From positions 310,001 to 374,000 of the forward strand of contig SNVD02009822.1 of NCBI GenBank assembly GCA_013180625.2: a stretch of 64,000 bases of DNA, written 5' to 3'. The DNA comes from Boswellia sacra (Eukaryota > Streptophyta > Magnoliopsida > Sapindales > Burseraceae). Made by a program: the position numbers and the translations under genes. The notes beneath the pieces were generated by a model that worked only from the letters and a program-made list of their open reading frames with translations, ran no database searches and was not told the origin of the DNA. Shown here piece after piece: positions 34,076-47,000 of the stretch (the first letter of the stretch is position 1; the number at the start of each line of letters is the position of its first letter).

Positions 34076-35849
34076 CTTAAATTTTTTTGTTGTCCTGAAT
34101 ATTTTATTGTTTTACTATAATTTAAAAATACTTCCATTAATTCAATTGAGATGGGTTGAAGATAACAATAGGCTGAACTTGCCCAATATAAATCAAAATA
34201 AAAGAACTAAACTAAAATTGGCTGAATTTATGTTTAGGTTTAAGGAATGAGATTTGGGTAAGGTCAATCTATCCCAAATCAATAGGTCCAATCGGTCGAA
34301 TAAAGACAAATAACGATGCTCTAACTCATTGAGCAACTAGGATTTGAAACAAAGACTTCCACTTTTTGCATTAAGTTGTCATCCCCAAAGAAACCAAGAT
34401 CCTCTTCTAATTATTTGAGTTTCACATTAGCTTTTTGTAAACACATGATTAGTGGTTAATACAAAACACATAAGAGAGGAAAGAGAATGTAATGGATCTT
34501 AATCACTCATAGTTAATAAAATCCACGTGGCACAAGATCTGTAAGTAAAACTATTTGGAAGTTAATTATTTTTTAAGCTATTTATGAATATTAAAAAGTA
34601 GTGATATTTGCATTAGATAAATGCTTTGAGAATCTTTTTTTTTTTGGCAAAAACATATTAATAATATATTCATGGGATAATCTATCAATAAAAATAAATA
34701 ATTAAATAAAATAATAGTACTCTAAACACGTATTTTAATTTAAACCTTTAATACTTTTCTATTAGAAAATTCATGAGGAAATAAAATAATATATCTATAC
34801 TGTAAAGTAATAAATAACTATTTAAGAAGATTCGAACAATAAAGAGGTATTTATTTCTAAGCTTTCTTGTTTGGTTAATTGGATTTTCTATTTTTCACAT
34901 TACTTTGTCAACTTAGAGGGAGCACTAAGATGAAGTACAAAATGTTTAGTAAATTTGAATTGGGATAGTATGAATGGGTTTAATGATGCCATTAATATCT
35001 TTTAAGTAAAACATGCTTTGGGAAACAACTTATATTCGACTTATTTGACACCGATCACTGTCTTGAATTTTACTCAAGAATCAGCTAAATGTTGTGTGGA
35101 ACAAACATGAAATAGTTGTATGAATACTTCATCAAATAACAAAAGACAGACAATTATAACATAGAGAGAAAGAACGAATATATACTTTTCTTGTCTCGAT
35201 AGATATGAGATCTTAAAATTAATTTCGATATTTTTCATACTTGACATGGTTCCACATCGATGATATTTCTTCTAATTAAGAAGATCAAACTCTTTATAAA
35301 GAAATCAAAATAAATTTGTTTGATACCTTGGCTTGTTTATCTGGATTATTTCTTTCGACAATTAGAGAGAAACAATTTAGATACATTAATGAGTGCATAT
35401 GTTTAAGCCCAACTAATTTTACTCTATTTGCAAAGTTGTGTAGTACCAAACTATGCACGATGATATTACAAAAAAGAACCATCTCTAGCTGAGCCCAATG
35501 CCCAATTCTTTGTTTTGTACAAAGCTTAAAACATGAGAACTTATGGTACAATCGTCATCATCATATCAAATGACAAATGCATCAATTAGAATGGTGCTTC
35601 AGCTCAGCAAATGACAAATACATCAGTCTAAGGACTCCATTTCTCTACAACACCAAAAACTGTATAATCATATCTACAAATTTCGTATGTGGAACTCATG
35701 GTAGAATCTTCCTTCCACATCGGTACATTTATAATTGCATTCCAAAAACAAACCCATATTGCAAAATTCCTTAAATCTCTTAAAAATTATTGGAAATAAC
35801 TAAAATGTCTTCTATATATGATGGATGACAAGGCTTCCTAAAAGTACAA
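34076..35849. other. No gene recognised
   Basis: About 1.8 kb without a supportable gene. Positions 35280-35420 match a second copy at 50970-51115, so this part holds a dispersed repeat. Frames at 35294-35551 (minus) and 35577-35774 (plus) have no motif. Confidence 0.35.
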
Positions 35850-35854
35850 AAATT

Positions 35855-36803
35855 TGTACCTTCAATTGGGTCAGGTATTAGGTTCAATCTCAGCTCCTAA
35901 CATGCATAACAGCCCAGACAAACTCCTTGCAACTTCTTAGAATGCCACTCGAACGAACCTAATTCTTAGCCTTATAACACGTGCAACAGCCCAAACAAAT
36001 ACCTCTTCTCCACTGGTTGGATGCTGCTTTGTTAAGAAAAGGGATATGGGTATCGGCAAAGGTACTTCGATACCAAAGTCAGGTTCTAAATTTTGTATAA
36101 ATAACTAGGGATTAGATAATTAGAAACAAAATTGAATCCAAGTAAGAATCCAGAATCAAACTGAAAATAAATAAAAGATTATAGAAGAAGAACGTTAGGA
36201 GAGCTTTAGGGGAGAGTTTTCTATGTATTCCTCTGTTCTAAGTAAAGTTCCCTGGGAAGTTGATTTTTCCTCCATTTATCTACATCACCAGCCTCTATCA
36301 CCCATCACAAGGCCATTCTCGAGCTCCCCCCTTACCTGTGGCATTCACCATTTTTGAATTACTTCGAGTAGCTTCTTTTCTCTTTTTGGAATGCCTTCTC
36401 TTGGAAGGTCAACCTCCATCCTCCTGTCACGCTTCTTTACCTCCATTCCTTCTATCACTCACTATACAAAGTTCCTTCTCCCTATCCTCAATCAACTTCC
36501 TCTATTTATCCCTTGAGTACTTCTTTTGTTCATCCTATAAAAATTTGAATCCTTACTCTTCTCTTTTTTGTTGCTCGCGTGAAGTTCTACCCACTATATT
36601 TAATGTTTACAGATTTTGTCTCTTGGATTATATTTCTTAATTTTTCTTCTTTCTAATAAATAGAATAAAAAAATGGGCTAGAATTAGTGTTTTGTTTCAT
36701 CTTCAATTAATTGGGGCCTTATAGAACTTGTGTTATACATTACATTGAGTCCTCTCTTGGGCTGTACATGGGCTTAAGCCTTGTGTAATATTATTACCCT
36801 TCA
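35855..36803 (-). repeat. 3' LTR of the gypsy element
   Basis: Aligns with 41883-42832 over its length. Both contain CTTCTCCACTRGTTGGRTGC and end (plus strand) in TAATATTATTA.CCYTCA or a close variant. CT-rich stretches keep a 126-codon frame open at 36260-36640. The same LTR region in the other copy has a different frame, so it is not a gene. Confidence 0.85.
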
Positions 36804-36821
36804 TTTGCCCCTATTTTTTGA
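36804..36821 (-). promoter_or_regulatory. Polypurine tract of the gypsy element
   Basis: On the minus strand AAAAAATAGGGGCAAA directly precedes the 3' LTR start TGAAGGG. Confidence 0.65.
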
Positions 36822-38880
36822 ACATAGAACTAACTATACTAAAAGCCCATGAGCAAAAAATAGATTGCTTTCTCTTTTGAACCTTTAAACTTTTGGACCA
36901 CCTCTAACCCTTTTTCTTCTCGTGACTTATCTCTGAAGCATTTTAAAATGTGCCACGACAAAGCCCCCCCACCCTGTTAGGATTGTGGCTTCAGATTTGC
37001 CTACTATCGAGGTTAAAGAAGGGTTTGCTAACTTTCAAAGTGATTTTCCTATACTTCAATTACTTTGAGGGGTTTGCTATAGTTTTGCATCCTTGATTTA
37101 CCCATTTTCTCTTTGTTTTAGTTTCTCAACTACTCAAAATCATCTCATGTTCTATTGTTGGTTTCTAACCATCCTACTCCCAGTGCATTTCTTACTTGAT
37201 CTCCTTTTCATTCTAACAAGTTTTATCGTTTCATTCATCAACCTTTTTTGTATGGATCCCTAATACCGTCTAGAAAACGTTCAATTAGCCAACTATCCTT
37301 TCATATTTTTTGTCATGCCTTATGAGTTTGTCAGAATGGAAATAGCAAATGAAGCGGCTTGGTTTACCATGGGCTCCCATTCCTTATCCTTACAGTCGAT
37401 TCCTTTGCTTTCACAAGATGTGGTTGATATTTGGGCCACCCAAAAAGCAAAGGAACTGTATTAAAATCTATAATCCCCATTAAAGAGGGGATCAAAGGTG
37501 GTAGTATGCTAGCAGCTCAGGGTTTGAGAGGCTCTTTTGTTAGTTGGGTTCTATTAAACAATGGGATTCTATCCAAGGATGCTTAAGGAGTACATGAGAT
37601 GAGTGATATTAAGCTCTATGGAGGTGTTGCTAGAGAGGGTAAGCACTGTTAACTTTTTATATGCTTGTATTTCTGTTTGATTTAGAATTATGTTCTTTGT
37701 TTGTTGTTTTTGAAGTTTTTGGGTGAGTTCTATAGGTGGTTGCCAAGGCGAGGGAAGCGTTGCATCATGACCTCTCATCATTAGCTAGTGTGAAGGCTTT
37801 TAATAAAAGGAATAAGGAGTCATTTCTTGAATGCCTATAGATTGACAAAGGTCTATCCCAATTTAGAAAGTCTGTTAACCTGTTTCCCATGTACCACAAT
37901 GCTTGGAGCTTCTCTTAGCTCCCCATGATTTAGGGTATTTGTTAGTTTGTTTCCCTTGCTCCTAAATGCTTGAGGTCTGTCAGAAGTCCCTTTTGATTTA
38001 GGCATTTGTGATTAATTCATTTTGTTTTCAAATGCTTGCGGTCTGTTTAGGATCCTTTGATTTGGGCATTCAGTATCTTGTTCCCTATATCCCCAAATGC
38101 CTTAGACTTATTTGAGGCCCTCTTTGAATTAGGCATCCTATAATCTAATTTCCCCTATTCCTAAAAGCTTTGAACCTGATCAAGGTCTCCTTTTCATTTG
38201 GATACTATGTTATTCTAATCCTTTCTGATCCTAAATGCTTTGGATATCACCAACGTTTCTCTTTAATCATGACCAAGGTCTCTTTTTTATTAAAGCATTC
38301 TGTATTCTGATCCCTTTTGTTTCTAAATGCTTTGGGCATAACCAAGGTCTTTCTTTTATTTGGGTACTTTATATTTTGATCCCCTTTTTCCTAACCAAGG
38401 TCTTCTTCTGATTTAGGCACTCAGTGTTCTAATCCTTCTCGTTCCCAAATGCTTTGGACTTGACCAAGGTCTCCCATCAATTTGTGCACTATGGATTCTG
38501 ATTTCTCATACTAACTAATAAAGTGCCTTCCTTTCCCTTTGTAGGCTACTTTTGCTATTCGTGGCCATGGACTTTTTACATAGGATGGTTGAACGCCGAG
38601 AAATTGTCATTGTTCAACTGTTGGGAAATAGGGCTGATGGTTAGGTTCTAGTTGCCAAAGATATTATTGGCAAGACCAACTCTCATCCACCAATCAAAGC
38701 TAGAGTGAATTGCAATGAAGCTGCCCTTTGAGGATCAAGGACACTGTAGGGACTCCCTCACCTCAAGTTTTTGATGAAGTTGAGCCATACCGCTCTGATC
38801 AAGAGAAATACTATCATCACAGCCTAAAATTCATATAACACAGTTGGTCTTACTACAATCGTAGTTTTTGTTGCCTATGT
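36822..38880 (+). other. Gene-like antisense segment inside the gypsy element
   Basis: On the plus strand, opposite to the element, peptides such as FVRMEIANEAAWF and QDVVDIWATQKAKELY can be read at about 37327-37460. Sequences resembling intron borders (GAGAGGGTAAGCA near 37633, TTTGTAG before 38549) are present. Stops are frequent. Plant Tat-lineage gypsy elements are known to carry additional, sometimes antisense, ORFs, so this may be such an ORF or a captured host fragment. I do not recognise the protein with confidence. Confidence 0.35.
37840..38520. repeat. Degenerate ~75-bp tandem repeat
   Basis: About nine diverged units share AAATGCTTKRRRYYT, GGTCTCYYTTT and RATTTRGGCAT in the same order. 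They lie inside the gypsy element, within or beside the antisense gene-like segment. Confidence 0.65.
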
Positions 38881-39399
38881 CCCTTTTCTATCGTTAGGAA
38901 AAACTAAAGTTTACACCCTTTCTTTTTCTATTTTTTAACCAGATAACTAATTTATTACTTAAGGCATTAAATCCAAAATTGTGTGTTTAGATGAATATAG
39001 CATTCTTGTTGTTTTTCTATGTGAACTTTCATTTCTATAATTGAACTGTTTTATCTTTTTGAGTTAGTTTGCCTTGCATGAGAAAGTCACCTACCAACTT
39101 TTCTATTTGCTTTGCACTTGATAATTTATGTACCGATCTACGTTACTCATATAATTATCTCTAGTTAGGTTTGTCCTACACAAGAGAGGCATCTATCAAT
39201 ACTCACATTTTATTTTGAGGGTTTAGGTTACCCTGTACAGGAGCACACACCTATTCTTGCTATTCTTAAGGGTTAGGCTTGCCCAGTATATATGCATAAT
39301 CCTACCATTATTCTTCTTAAGGTTTAGGTCACCCTATTCAAAAGCACAGCCCTACCCCTCTTGATTCATGGATTAGGCTTACTTAGTATGGAAGCCTAC
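38881..39399. other. Gypsy interior without recognised feature
   Basis: Leads into the 48-bp array with increasingly recognisable but diverged units (AGGTTTAGG.., ..AGGCTTACC). No coding motif was seen. Confidence 0.4.
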
Positions 39400-39750
39400 C
39401 TTTTTTGGTTTGTTTAGGGTCTAGGCCACTCTAAATACAGTGTTCTACCTTCTGTTATGTTCTGAGGGTCAAGCTTGCTTAAGGAGTATAGGCTTACCTT
39501 TTCTGTTATATTTGGGTCAAGCATGCCTAAGAAGTAGAGGCTTACACTTTCTATTTTATTCAAACCAAGTGTACCTCAGGGGTAGAGGCTTACCCTTTCT
39601 ATTTTGTTCAGATTAAGTATGCCTAAAAGGCAGAGGCTTACCCTTTCTATTTGGTTTGGATAAAGCATGCCTGAGGAGCAGAGACTTACCCTTTCTGTTT
39701 TGTTCGGATCAAACATGCCTGAGAAGCAGAGGCTTATCCTTGCTATTTCC
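39400..39750. repeat. 48-bp minisatellite (16 codons)
   Basis: CTTACCCTTT or a variant starts at 39445, 39493, 39541, 39589, 39637, 39685 and 39733, exactly 48 bp apart. The unit is a multiple of three, so frames stay open on both strands across the array. Confidence 0.9.
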
Positions 39751-40110
39751 AAGGGCAAGACTGCCCTATACGAGAGCACGATTCTTATTCCATCTATTTT
39801 TAGGGGCAAGACTACTCTATATAAAAGCACGATTCTTACTCTTTCTGTTCTCAAGGGCAAGATCGCCTTACATAAAGGCAAGATTCTTACCCCTTCTATT
39901 CTCAAAGACAAGATTGCCTTTATGCAAGAGCTCGATTCTTATCCATTCTATTCTCAAAGGCAAGACTGCCCTATATAAGAGCATGATTCTTACCCCATTT
40001 ATTCCTAAGGGCAATACTACCCTATACAAGAGCACGATTCTTATCCTTTCTGTTCTCAAGGGAAAAATCGTCCTATATAAGAGTGCAATTCTTACCTCAT
40101 TTTTTTCTAA
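39751..40110. repeat. 51-bp minisatellite (17 codons)
   Basis: ATTCTTA starts at 39781, 39832, 39883, 39935, 39986, 40037 and 40088 (spacings 51 or 52). Units contain AAGGGCAAGACTGCCCTATA, whose GGGCAAGACTGCCC core is nearly palindromic. In the element's sense (minus strand) they encode a repeated LPLRTERVRIVLLYRVV-like unit. The array directly follows the 48-bp array and precedes the gag remnant on the plus-strand map. Confidence 0.9.
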
Positions 40111-40449
40111 CTTTAAATATAGCATAGAGTCAAAAATAAGGAGATGATTAACTAGCAAACATTTTCACAAAATTTTTTTGTAAAAAATTCTGTTTGAATC
40201 CCCTTGTTCTATTGTGGGATATCTGAATCACATAGGTTTACAGTTATGAGCATAAAAAATGTTCCACATATGACTTCTCATATTATAGCCGTATAAAAAA
40301 AATTCCCTATGTAACTCCCCTAAGCCATGGTATATTCATCTCCATATCAAGCATAATATTTCCTAAGCTAAAGAATGTTTAAAAGGTTTGAGAATTTGCT
40401 TATAGTCCAATGCGACTAAGAGGTAAGATCTGACCAAGAGGTACGATTC

Positions 40450-41810
40450 CCTGCCTTATTCTTTCCTGCTCTACCAGGGTCCTTCCTAATTTTCATATCT
40501 TTTAGTTGCCGCTATCTCCTCTGGTTAGGCCCATGTAGTACACGACATTAATGTTGCATTTCTTCTCACTCATGCGTGACTTCCCTTTGCCACATGACCG
40601 ATCAGTATCCCTTTTCTGACTATACTTTTTATCTGGACAATCTCTTGTTAAGTGCCCATAGTTTTCATGGAAAAAGCAATGTATACTCTTGTCCTAGGTG
40701 GCCTCTTCTGGCAAAAGTTTAGGTGTTCTAAAAATGTCTCTATCTTTGTTTTCCTACCAGATCTCTATGATCGAAATCTTCAACGATATTGAAGGAAATT
40801 CTTATTTTCTTTTACCTAGCCTTTGCTACTTTTTTTTCCTTTTTCAGGTTTTGTTCGTACTCTATTTGTCCCATAGATAGCTACTTCATGTTGTGTTTCT
40901 CTTTTGTTTCAGAGGTGGTTCTATGTTATTGGGTAAGTTTCTCCTTTTTCAAGTGAATCCACCCTTTTACCTTGACTTGAATCTCCTTTATCGTACTAAT
41001 GCCTCTCTGAATGAAATGTTGGTGGAACTTGGTTCTTCTTTTCACTCCACTTTTGTGGGCTTTGGTTGCTACCTCCAAGTAGTGGCGCTTCACTTGGCTC
41101 AGCTCTCTATTAAGCCTTGCCAAGAACTCCCCCAGTTTCTCCCCTTCTCCTTACTTAAAAAGCAAAGGTCTGTGATGGTCCCCACTCGTTTGTAGGCGGA
41201 GACTTCCCCTAGATCCTCTTTTGCATCAAACAATTTTAGTACTAGCATATGTAACTTCTCTAGTTTTGGTAAACTGTTAGCGTTGTTTGTGAAGGATGTT
41301 TGGCTGGTTCTCTGGGCTGTATGTGATATCATGTTTAAAGGGTTGGTTGTAGTGAGGCTTTTCACCCTATCCTCTACCATGTGATCAACTTGCTCCATAA
41401 TTAGACCAAGTACCTCTAGGTTCAGGTCTGAATGGTTTTCTCTGTTTGGGTTAGGGACTTTGTTTAGGTTGTTGTTAGTGTTTAAGTTTGAGTTATCTCC
41501 ATCCCTTTTTTGCTTCCTAACTGGCTATGAGAAGTGTTGTTTTATGCCCAGCTAAACTTTCTACTACCTCTTCTCCTTCTCTTCCAGCATTAGCTCCTCC
41601 TGCCATCCTTCTATGGAGTTCTTTGGTCACTTTTCTAGCCTTCTCCAACTGTTTTTTCAAGTTCATAACTCCAAGGTCAGTTCTTACATGACTCTCATCT
41701 AGCTGAGACATTTTTTCTCCCAAAGAAGGTTCTTGAGTAGCATTTCCTCCCTTTCTATAAATATTTTGTGTTGAGACCACCATTTTTTCACAGAGTTCAA
41801 TGTGAAACAT
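40450..41810 (-). pseudogene. Ty3-gypsy gag remnant
   Basis: Begins at minus-strand ATG 41810 (MFHIELCEKM), with a coiled coil (LKKQLEKARKVTKEL), then at 41398-41099 the words DRVKSL, SLPKLEKLHML and KLFDAKEDLGE. The C-terminal gag fold follows at 41123-40926 (ARLNRELSQVK). A knuckle-like CFFHENYGHLTRDC (CX2HX4HX4C) lies at about 40635-40680. This order and spacing match gypsy gag proteins of Tat-type non-autonomous elements. Several stops and a large internal loss after the KEDLGE block make it non-functional. No pol follows. Confidence 0.7.
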
Positions 41811-41848
41811 GGCTTCTTGTTTTGCAACTCTCCTAAGCTAATTAAGTT

Positions 41849-41866
41849 CCCATAGACGACACCGAT
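41849..41866 (-). promoter_or_regulatory. Primer binding site of the gypsy element
   Basis: On the minus strand TCGGTGTCGTCTATGGGA lies just inside the right LTR and resembles the GGCGCCGTCTGTGGGAA site of many plant gypsy elements. Confidence 0.6.
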
Positions 41867-41882
41867 TATAAGCCCGGAATTT

Positions 41883-42832
41883 TGTACCTCTAGTTGGGTT
41901 AAATATTAGGTTAAATCTCAACTGCTAAATGCATAATAACCCACACAAACTCGTTTATGGCTTCTTAAAATGCCACTCCAACAAACCTAGTTCTCAACCC
42001 TGTAGCATGTGCAACAGCCCAAACGAACACCTCTTCTCCACTAGTTGGGTGCTGCTCTGCTATTGAAGGGGGGATGGGTACCTGCAAAGGCACTTTGATG
42101 CCAAAATTAGGTCCCAAATTTTATATGAATAAATAGGGGTCAGATAATTAGAAACAAAACTGAATCCAAAAAATAATCAAAAATCAAACTAAAAATAAAT
42201 AAAAGACTAAAGAAGAAGACAGTTGGGAAAGCTCTAGGACAGATTTTTCTGTGTATTCCTCTATTTTGAATTGAGTTTCCTAGGAAGTTTATTTTCCCTC
42301 CATTTATCTTCATCACCGACCTCTATTACCCCTTCCAAGGCCATTCTTTAGCTCCCCCCTTATCTATGGCTTTCACCATATTTGGATTGCTTCCGGTAGC
42401 TTCTTTTCTCTCTTTAGAATGCCTTCTCGTGGAAGGTCAACTTCATCCTCTCTTCAAGTTTCTTTGCCTCTATTCCTTCTATCACTCACTGTACAAAGTT
42501 CCTTCTCCCCATCCTTAGTCAACTTCCTTTGTTTATCCTCTAAGTATTTCTTTGGTTCATCATATAGAAACTTCAATCCTTCTCCTCTTTTTTGTTGCCG
42601 AAATGAAGTTCTATCCACTGCATTTAATGTTTGCAAATTCTGTCTCTTCCCTCGATTATCCTTCTTAATTTGCCTTCTTTCCAATAAATAGAATAAACAA
42701 ATGGGCTGAAAATTAGGGTTTTGTTTCACTTTCAATTAGTTGGGCCCTTTTAGAACTTGTGTTATACACAATATTTGGTCCTTTCTAAGGCTGGACATGG
42801 GCTTGGGCCTTGTGCAATATTATTATCCCTCA
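41883..42832 (-). repeat. 5' LTR of the gypsy element
   Basis: Pairs with 35855-36803. On the minus strand it begins TGAGGGATAATAATATTGC. The true inner boundary may extend to about 41867, where the sequence no longer matches the other LTR. Confidence 0.85.
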
Positions 42833-44059
42833 TTCGCATGTTCTGTAAACCATAAGACATATCGTCCACTGAAAGAAACAATTAACAAGACTTTTTTTTA
42901 GTTAACATATCTTGGTTATCTAGTCATTAAACTTGAATTTAATTATAAGTTTTAGTGCTTAATATGATACATGGACCACAAATATTTTCCATGAACAATT
43001 ATAAGTCTTAATCCGCTGTTCTGTGAGCTTTGAACACATGACTGAGTACTTTAGATTCCAACTCATTGAGATTATTTTTATAATTTATGGTAACGCAGCC
43101 TGACCACATAATTGATCTTACATTAGAATATTCCAACTAATTGAAATTATTTACGTAATTCATAAAAAATTGTTTGAACACATAATTGAGTGCTTACTTT
43201 TGTTTGCATTGACGGTGACAACTGACAAATATCTAGAATAAGGGAAAAGAATACAGATGTTCACGATAATAGTTGCATTTAATGTGGCAACCAAAGATAA
43301 AAACACACTTGAAGAAGAAAGGGAAGAATAGCTCAGATAGTGTTTCCTTGACTCCAGAAGCATCAATTATGAATATTATTAATGATTGATAATCAAGACA
43401 TAAATGTTTAATGTTGCCCATCTTTAAGTATAATGAGCTGAATTGAACTCTTAATTCTTTTTTTTTTATTTTTTATTTTGCTTGGCCATGGAACCGTAGG
43501 CTTTTAGCCTTTCTATTAGTATTATTATTTTCCATAAATGATATACGAAATCTTGAAAGCGCGGAAAAGGGAAAAAAAGAAAAAGAAAAAAAGAAAAAAA
43601 GAAAAACCAAATGTTCACACTTTCTTTTCTAATTGACTTGGAGTCTTCGCGATTGGTCAATGGGACCTACAGAAATTTTAAACCGTGAAGTTTTTGCCAC
43701 TTTGTCGAGTTCATATTAGCATCGTTGATCACTTTTCAATTAATAATGATTCTGTTTCACATTTCTATTACAGTGGTCGTTGAGCACATTATAGTTTATA
43801 TTCAGTCCAAATTAACATTTAATTTATATATAATTTAATTTTATACAATCCGAAGATAAAGATACTTGAAAACTAAAACTATAAATTTAACGTTTAATAT
43901 TTATCAAGTTTTTTATAAGTAATATTTTATATATTCAGGATTTCATTAATTCCATGGCGCATCGATCCTCAAGTACTTAAATTCAAACACCAAGATTACA
44001 ACATCACGACCTGCCTGCAGTTCCTTTTATCTGTGTTGTCGAGTTCAGAACCTGCAAAC
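42833..44059. other. Upstream region of the receptor-kinase pseudogene
   Basis: No gene. An imperfect repeat of about 110 bp (GAACACATRAYTGAGT..., TTCCAACTMATTGARATTAT) occurs at 43028-43190. A purine-rich GAAAAA run lies at 43570-43605. A TATA-like TTTTATATATTC at 43926-43937 is about 125 bp upstream of the kinase start codon. Confidence 0.4.
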
Positions 44060-47000
44060 ATGTTTCGTTCCTTTAGCTCCTATGCAACCATTCTTCTACT
44101 TTGCTTCAGCCTACTGTTGCTACAATGTTATTGTTACTCTTTTTCTATCTCCACCACCACAGCCATAATCACAACAAATGAGACAGACCGTCTTGCATTG
44201 CTTGCCATAAAATCACAACTCCATGACCCACGAGGACTTACAAACTCTTTGAACAATTCTGTGAAGTTATGCCGGTGGAGAGGCGTAGCATGTGGTCGTA
44301 AGCACCAAAGGGTCACTAAGTTAGACTTGAGAAACCAAAGCCTAGGAGGTCCCTTATCACCTTTATATAGGGAATCTCAGCTTCCTCAGGCACATCGACC
44401 TTGCAGGAAACAGCTTCTATGGAGGAATTCCTGATGAAATTGGTCGTCTGTTCAGGCTTAAAAATCTTTATCTCAGCAATAATTCCTTTTCAGGTACAAT
44501 TCCAATGACTATATCTCATTGCCCTCATCTCATCAACCTTGTTGCCTTCAACAACAAGCTTACGGGAGAAATCCCTGTAGAGATCGGTTATTTGTTGAAG
44601 CTTGAGATATTGGGCATGCATAGGAATCATCTTACAGGGCAACTGCCAGCTTCCGTCGGGAATCTTTCAGCTCTTAGGAAGATTGATTTAGGATCGAATA
44701 ACTTGGGGGGGAGTTTTCATGATAACCTAGGCCAACTAAGAAACTTAATTCTTATTAATTTTAATGAAAATGAATTTTCTGGTAGGATTCCTCCTTCAAT
44801 TTATAATATCTCTTCCCTCGAAACGTTTGAAATATGTTCAAATAGATTCCATGGTAGTCTACCACCAAGCATAGGCTCCACTCTTCCAAACCTGAAGTTG
44901 TTTTGTATTGCTCAAAACAAATTCACCGGTAACATCCCAGAGTCATTGTCCAATGCTTCGCTCACTTTTCCTACTTCAAAATTATTTAAGTGGGGAAGTG
45001 TTGACTGATTTTAGTGGCCTTAAGAATCTATCTGTGCTAAATTTGGGTGGAAATAATTTAGGAAGCGGTAAATCCAGTGATCTTCAATTTATACATTCTC
45101 TAACCAACTGTAGCAAATTTAAAATTATTAATTTGTATGGGAATCAATTTGGAGGTGTACTGCCACGAACATTAGCCAACCTCTCAAATACAATTACCGC
45201 CATAACAATAGGATTCAATCAGTTCTCTGGCACCATACCTCAAGGGATAGAAAATCTTGTAAATCTTAATCTTCTGACGATGGAGTTTAACCAATTAACT
45301 GGTTCTATTCCCCACGCTATAGGTGAGCTTAAAAACCTACAGATTCTACTTTTGGATAAAAATAAATTTCAAGGCAACATACCCATCTCTCTTGGTAATC
45401 TGACGTTATTGACAGAGCTTGATTTGGGAGGCAATAATTTGCAAGGCAATATACCCTTCTCCCTTGGAAATTGTCAGAATTTGATTTTGTTGCATCTCAA
45501 AGAAAATAAGCTCACTGGATTAGTGCCTCAACAAATTATTGGCATAACAACCCTATCAATTTCTCTAGACTTGTCTAATAACTATTTTAGTGGCCCTCTT
45601 CCTTCAGCTGTGGGTAACTTGAAGAATCTCATTGCATTTGATATCTCTAGAAACCATTTTTCCGGTGAGATTCCAACTACTTTAGGAGGTTGTGTAAGCT
45701 TAGAGTATCTCTATATGCAATACAATTATTTTGATGGAAGCCTTCCTTCTTCTCTAAGCTCTTTGAAAAGCATCAAAGAGCTAGACCTCTCTTGCAACAA
45801 TTTTTCAGGCCAGATTCCTCAATATCTTGAGAGTTTACCCTTCTTGAAGTCTTTGAACTTATCCTACAATCACTTTGAGGGCAATATACCTAGAAAATGA
45901 GTTTTCAGCAATTCAACAGGAGTTTCACTTATTGGGAATAAGAAGCTTTGTGGGGGTTTAGATGAAATGCATTTTCCATCCTGCCATTCCAAAGGATTGA
46001 AAAAACCAAAATTCGGTCTTCTTAAGGTGTTGATTCCAGTGATTGCTTCATCCTTGGTTTTATTAGTATGCTTCATTGCTGTTTTCACACAAAGAAGAAA
46101 ATCTTCTCTAAAATCATCTGGAATGCTGCAGTTACAAGAACAGTTTCCAATGGTATCCTATGTGGAGCTCAATAAGGCAACCAATGAATTTTCATCGTCA
46201 AACATGATTGGCAAGGGTAGTTGTGGTGTTGTGTACAAAGGCAATCTAGGTGAAAATGGAAAGTTAATTGCAGTAAAGGTACTTAATTTGGAGCAAAACT
46301 GGGCTTCAAAGAGTTTTATGGTTGAATGTCAGGCACTAAGAAATGTTCGACATAAAAATCTCATCAAAGTTATCAGTGTTTGCTCAAGCATAGATTTCAA
46401 AGGGAATGACTTTAAAGCTATAATTTATGAGTTTATGCAAAATGGAAGCTTAGAGGAATTGTTGCACCAGAGAAATGATCAATGTTGTACACATAATTTA
46501 AGTCTTCTTCAAAGATTAAACATAGCGATTGATGTGGCTTCTGCAATAGAATATCTTCACCACCACTGCCAACCACCAATTGTCCATGGTGATCTAAAGC
46601 CAAGTAATATTATGCTTGATCAAGACATGGTTGCCCACGTTAGTGACTTTGGATTATCAAAATTTATATATGATCCTCAAGATAGTACCACTATTAAAGT
46701 TCAGTCAAGCTCAATTGGAATAAAAGGAACTGTTGGCTACATTGCCCCAGGCAAGTATTTAATTTTTATATTTGTTTTTTTTTGTAACTTATGTTAACAT
46801 CCTATTCATTTACTAACCTACATATATGCATATGTTTTGGCACTCATATATGAATTGGAAGCTAATAATTAACATGTTGAGTCCACATATCTTTCAGAGT
46901 ATGGTATGGGTATTGGAGTGTCTATGTCAGGAGACATATATAGCTTTGGAATTATGTTATTGGAGATTTTCTTAAGAAGACGACCAACAGATAATTTCTT

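Larger units (their letters stand above)
35855..42832 (-). mobile_element. Non-autonomous Ty3-gypsy element (LARD-like), gag only
   Basis: Two LTRs of about 950 bp (35855-36803 and 41883-42832) flank a 5-kb interior. On the minus strand a primer-binding-type sequence ATCGGTGTCGTCTATGGGAA follows the right LTR, resembling the GGCGCCGTCTGTGGGAA motif of many plant gypsy elements. A polypurine-like tract precedes the left LTR. Gag is recognisable, but I find no protease, RT, RNase H or integrase, so the element depended on a relative. I found no matching target duplication. The outer edge of the left LTR seems to lack the last 15-20 bp present in the right copy. Confidence 0.75.

Noticed and set aside
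36260..36640. 126-codon frame in the gypsy LTR
   Set aside because: It lies in CT-rich LTR sequence. The homologous part of the other LTR (42419-42691) has a different frame, so it is not conserved as a protein.
39656..40147. 163-codon plus-strand frame
   Set aside because: It is the antisense of the 48/51-bp minisatellites; unit lengths divisible by three keep it open. No gene features.
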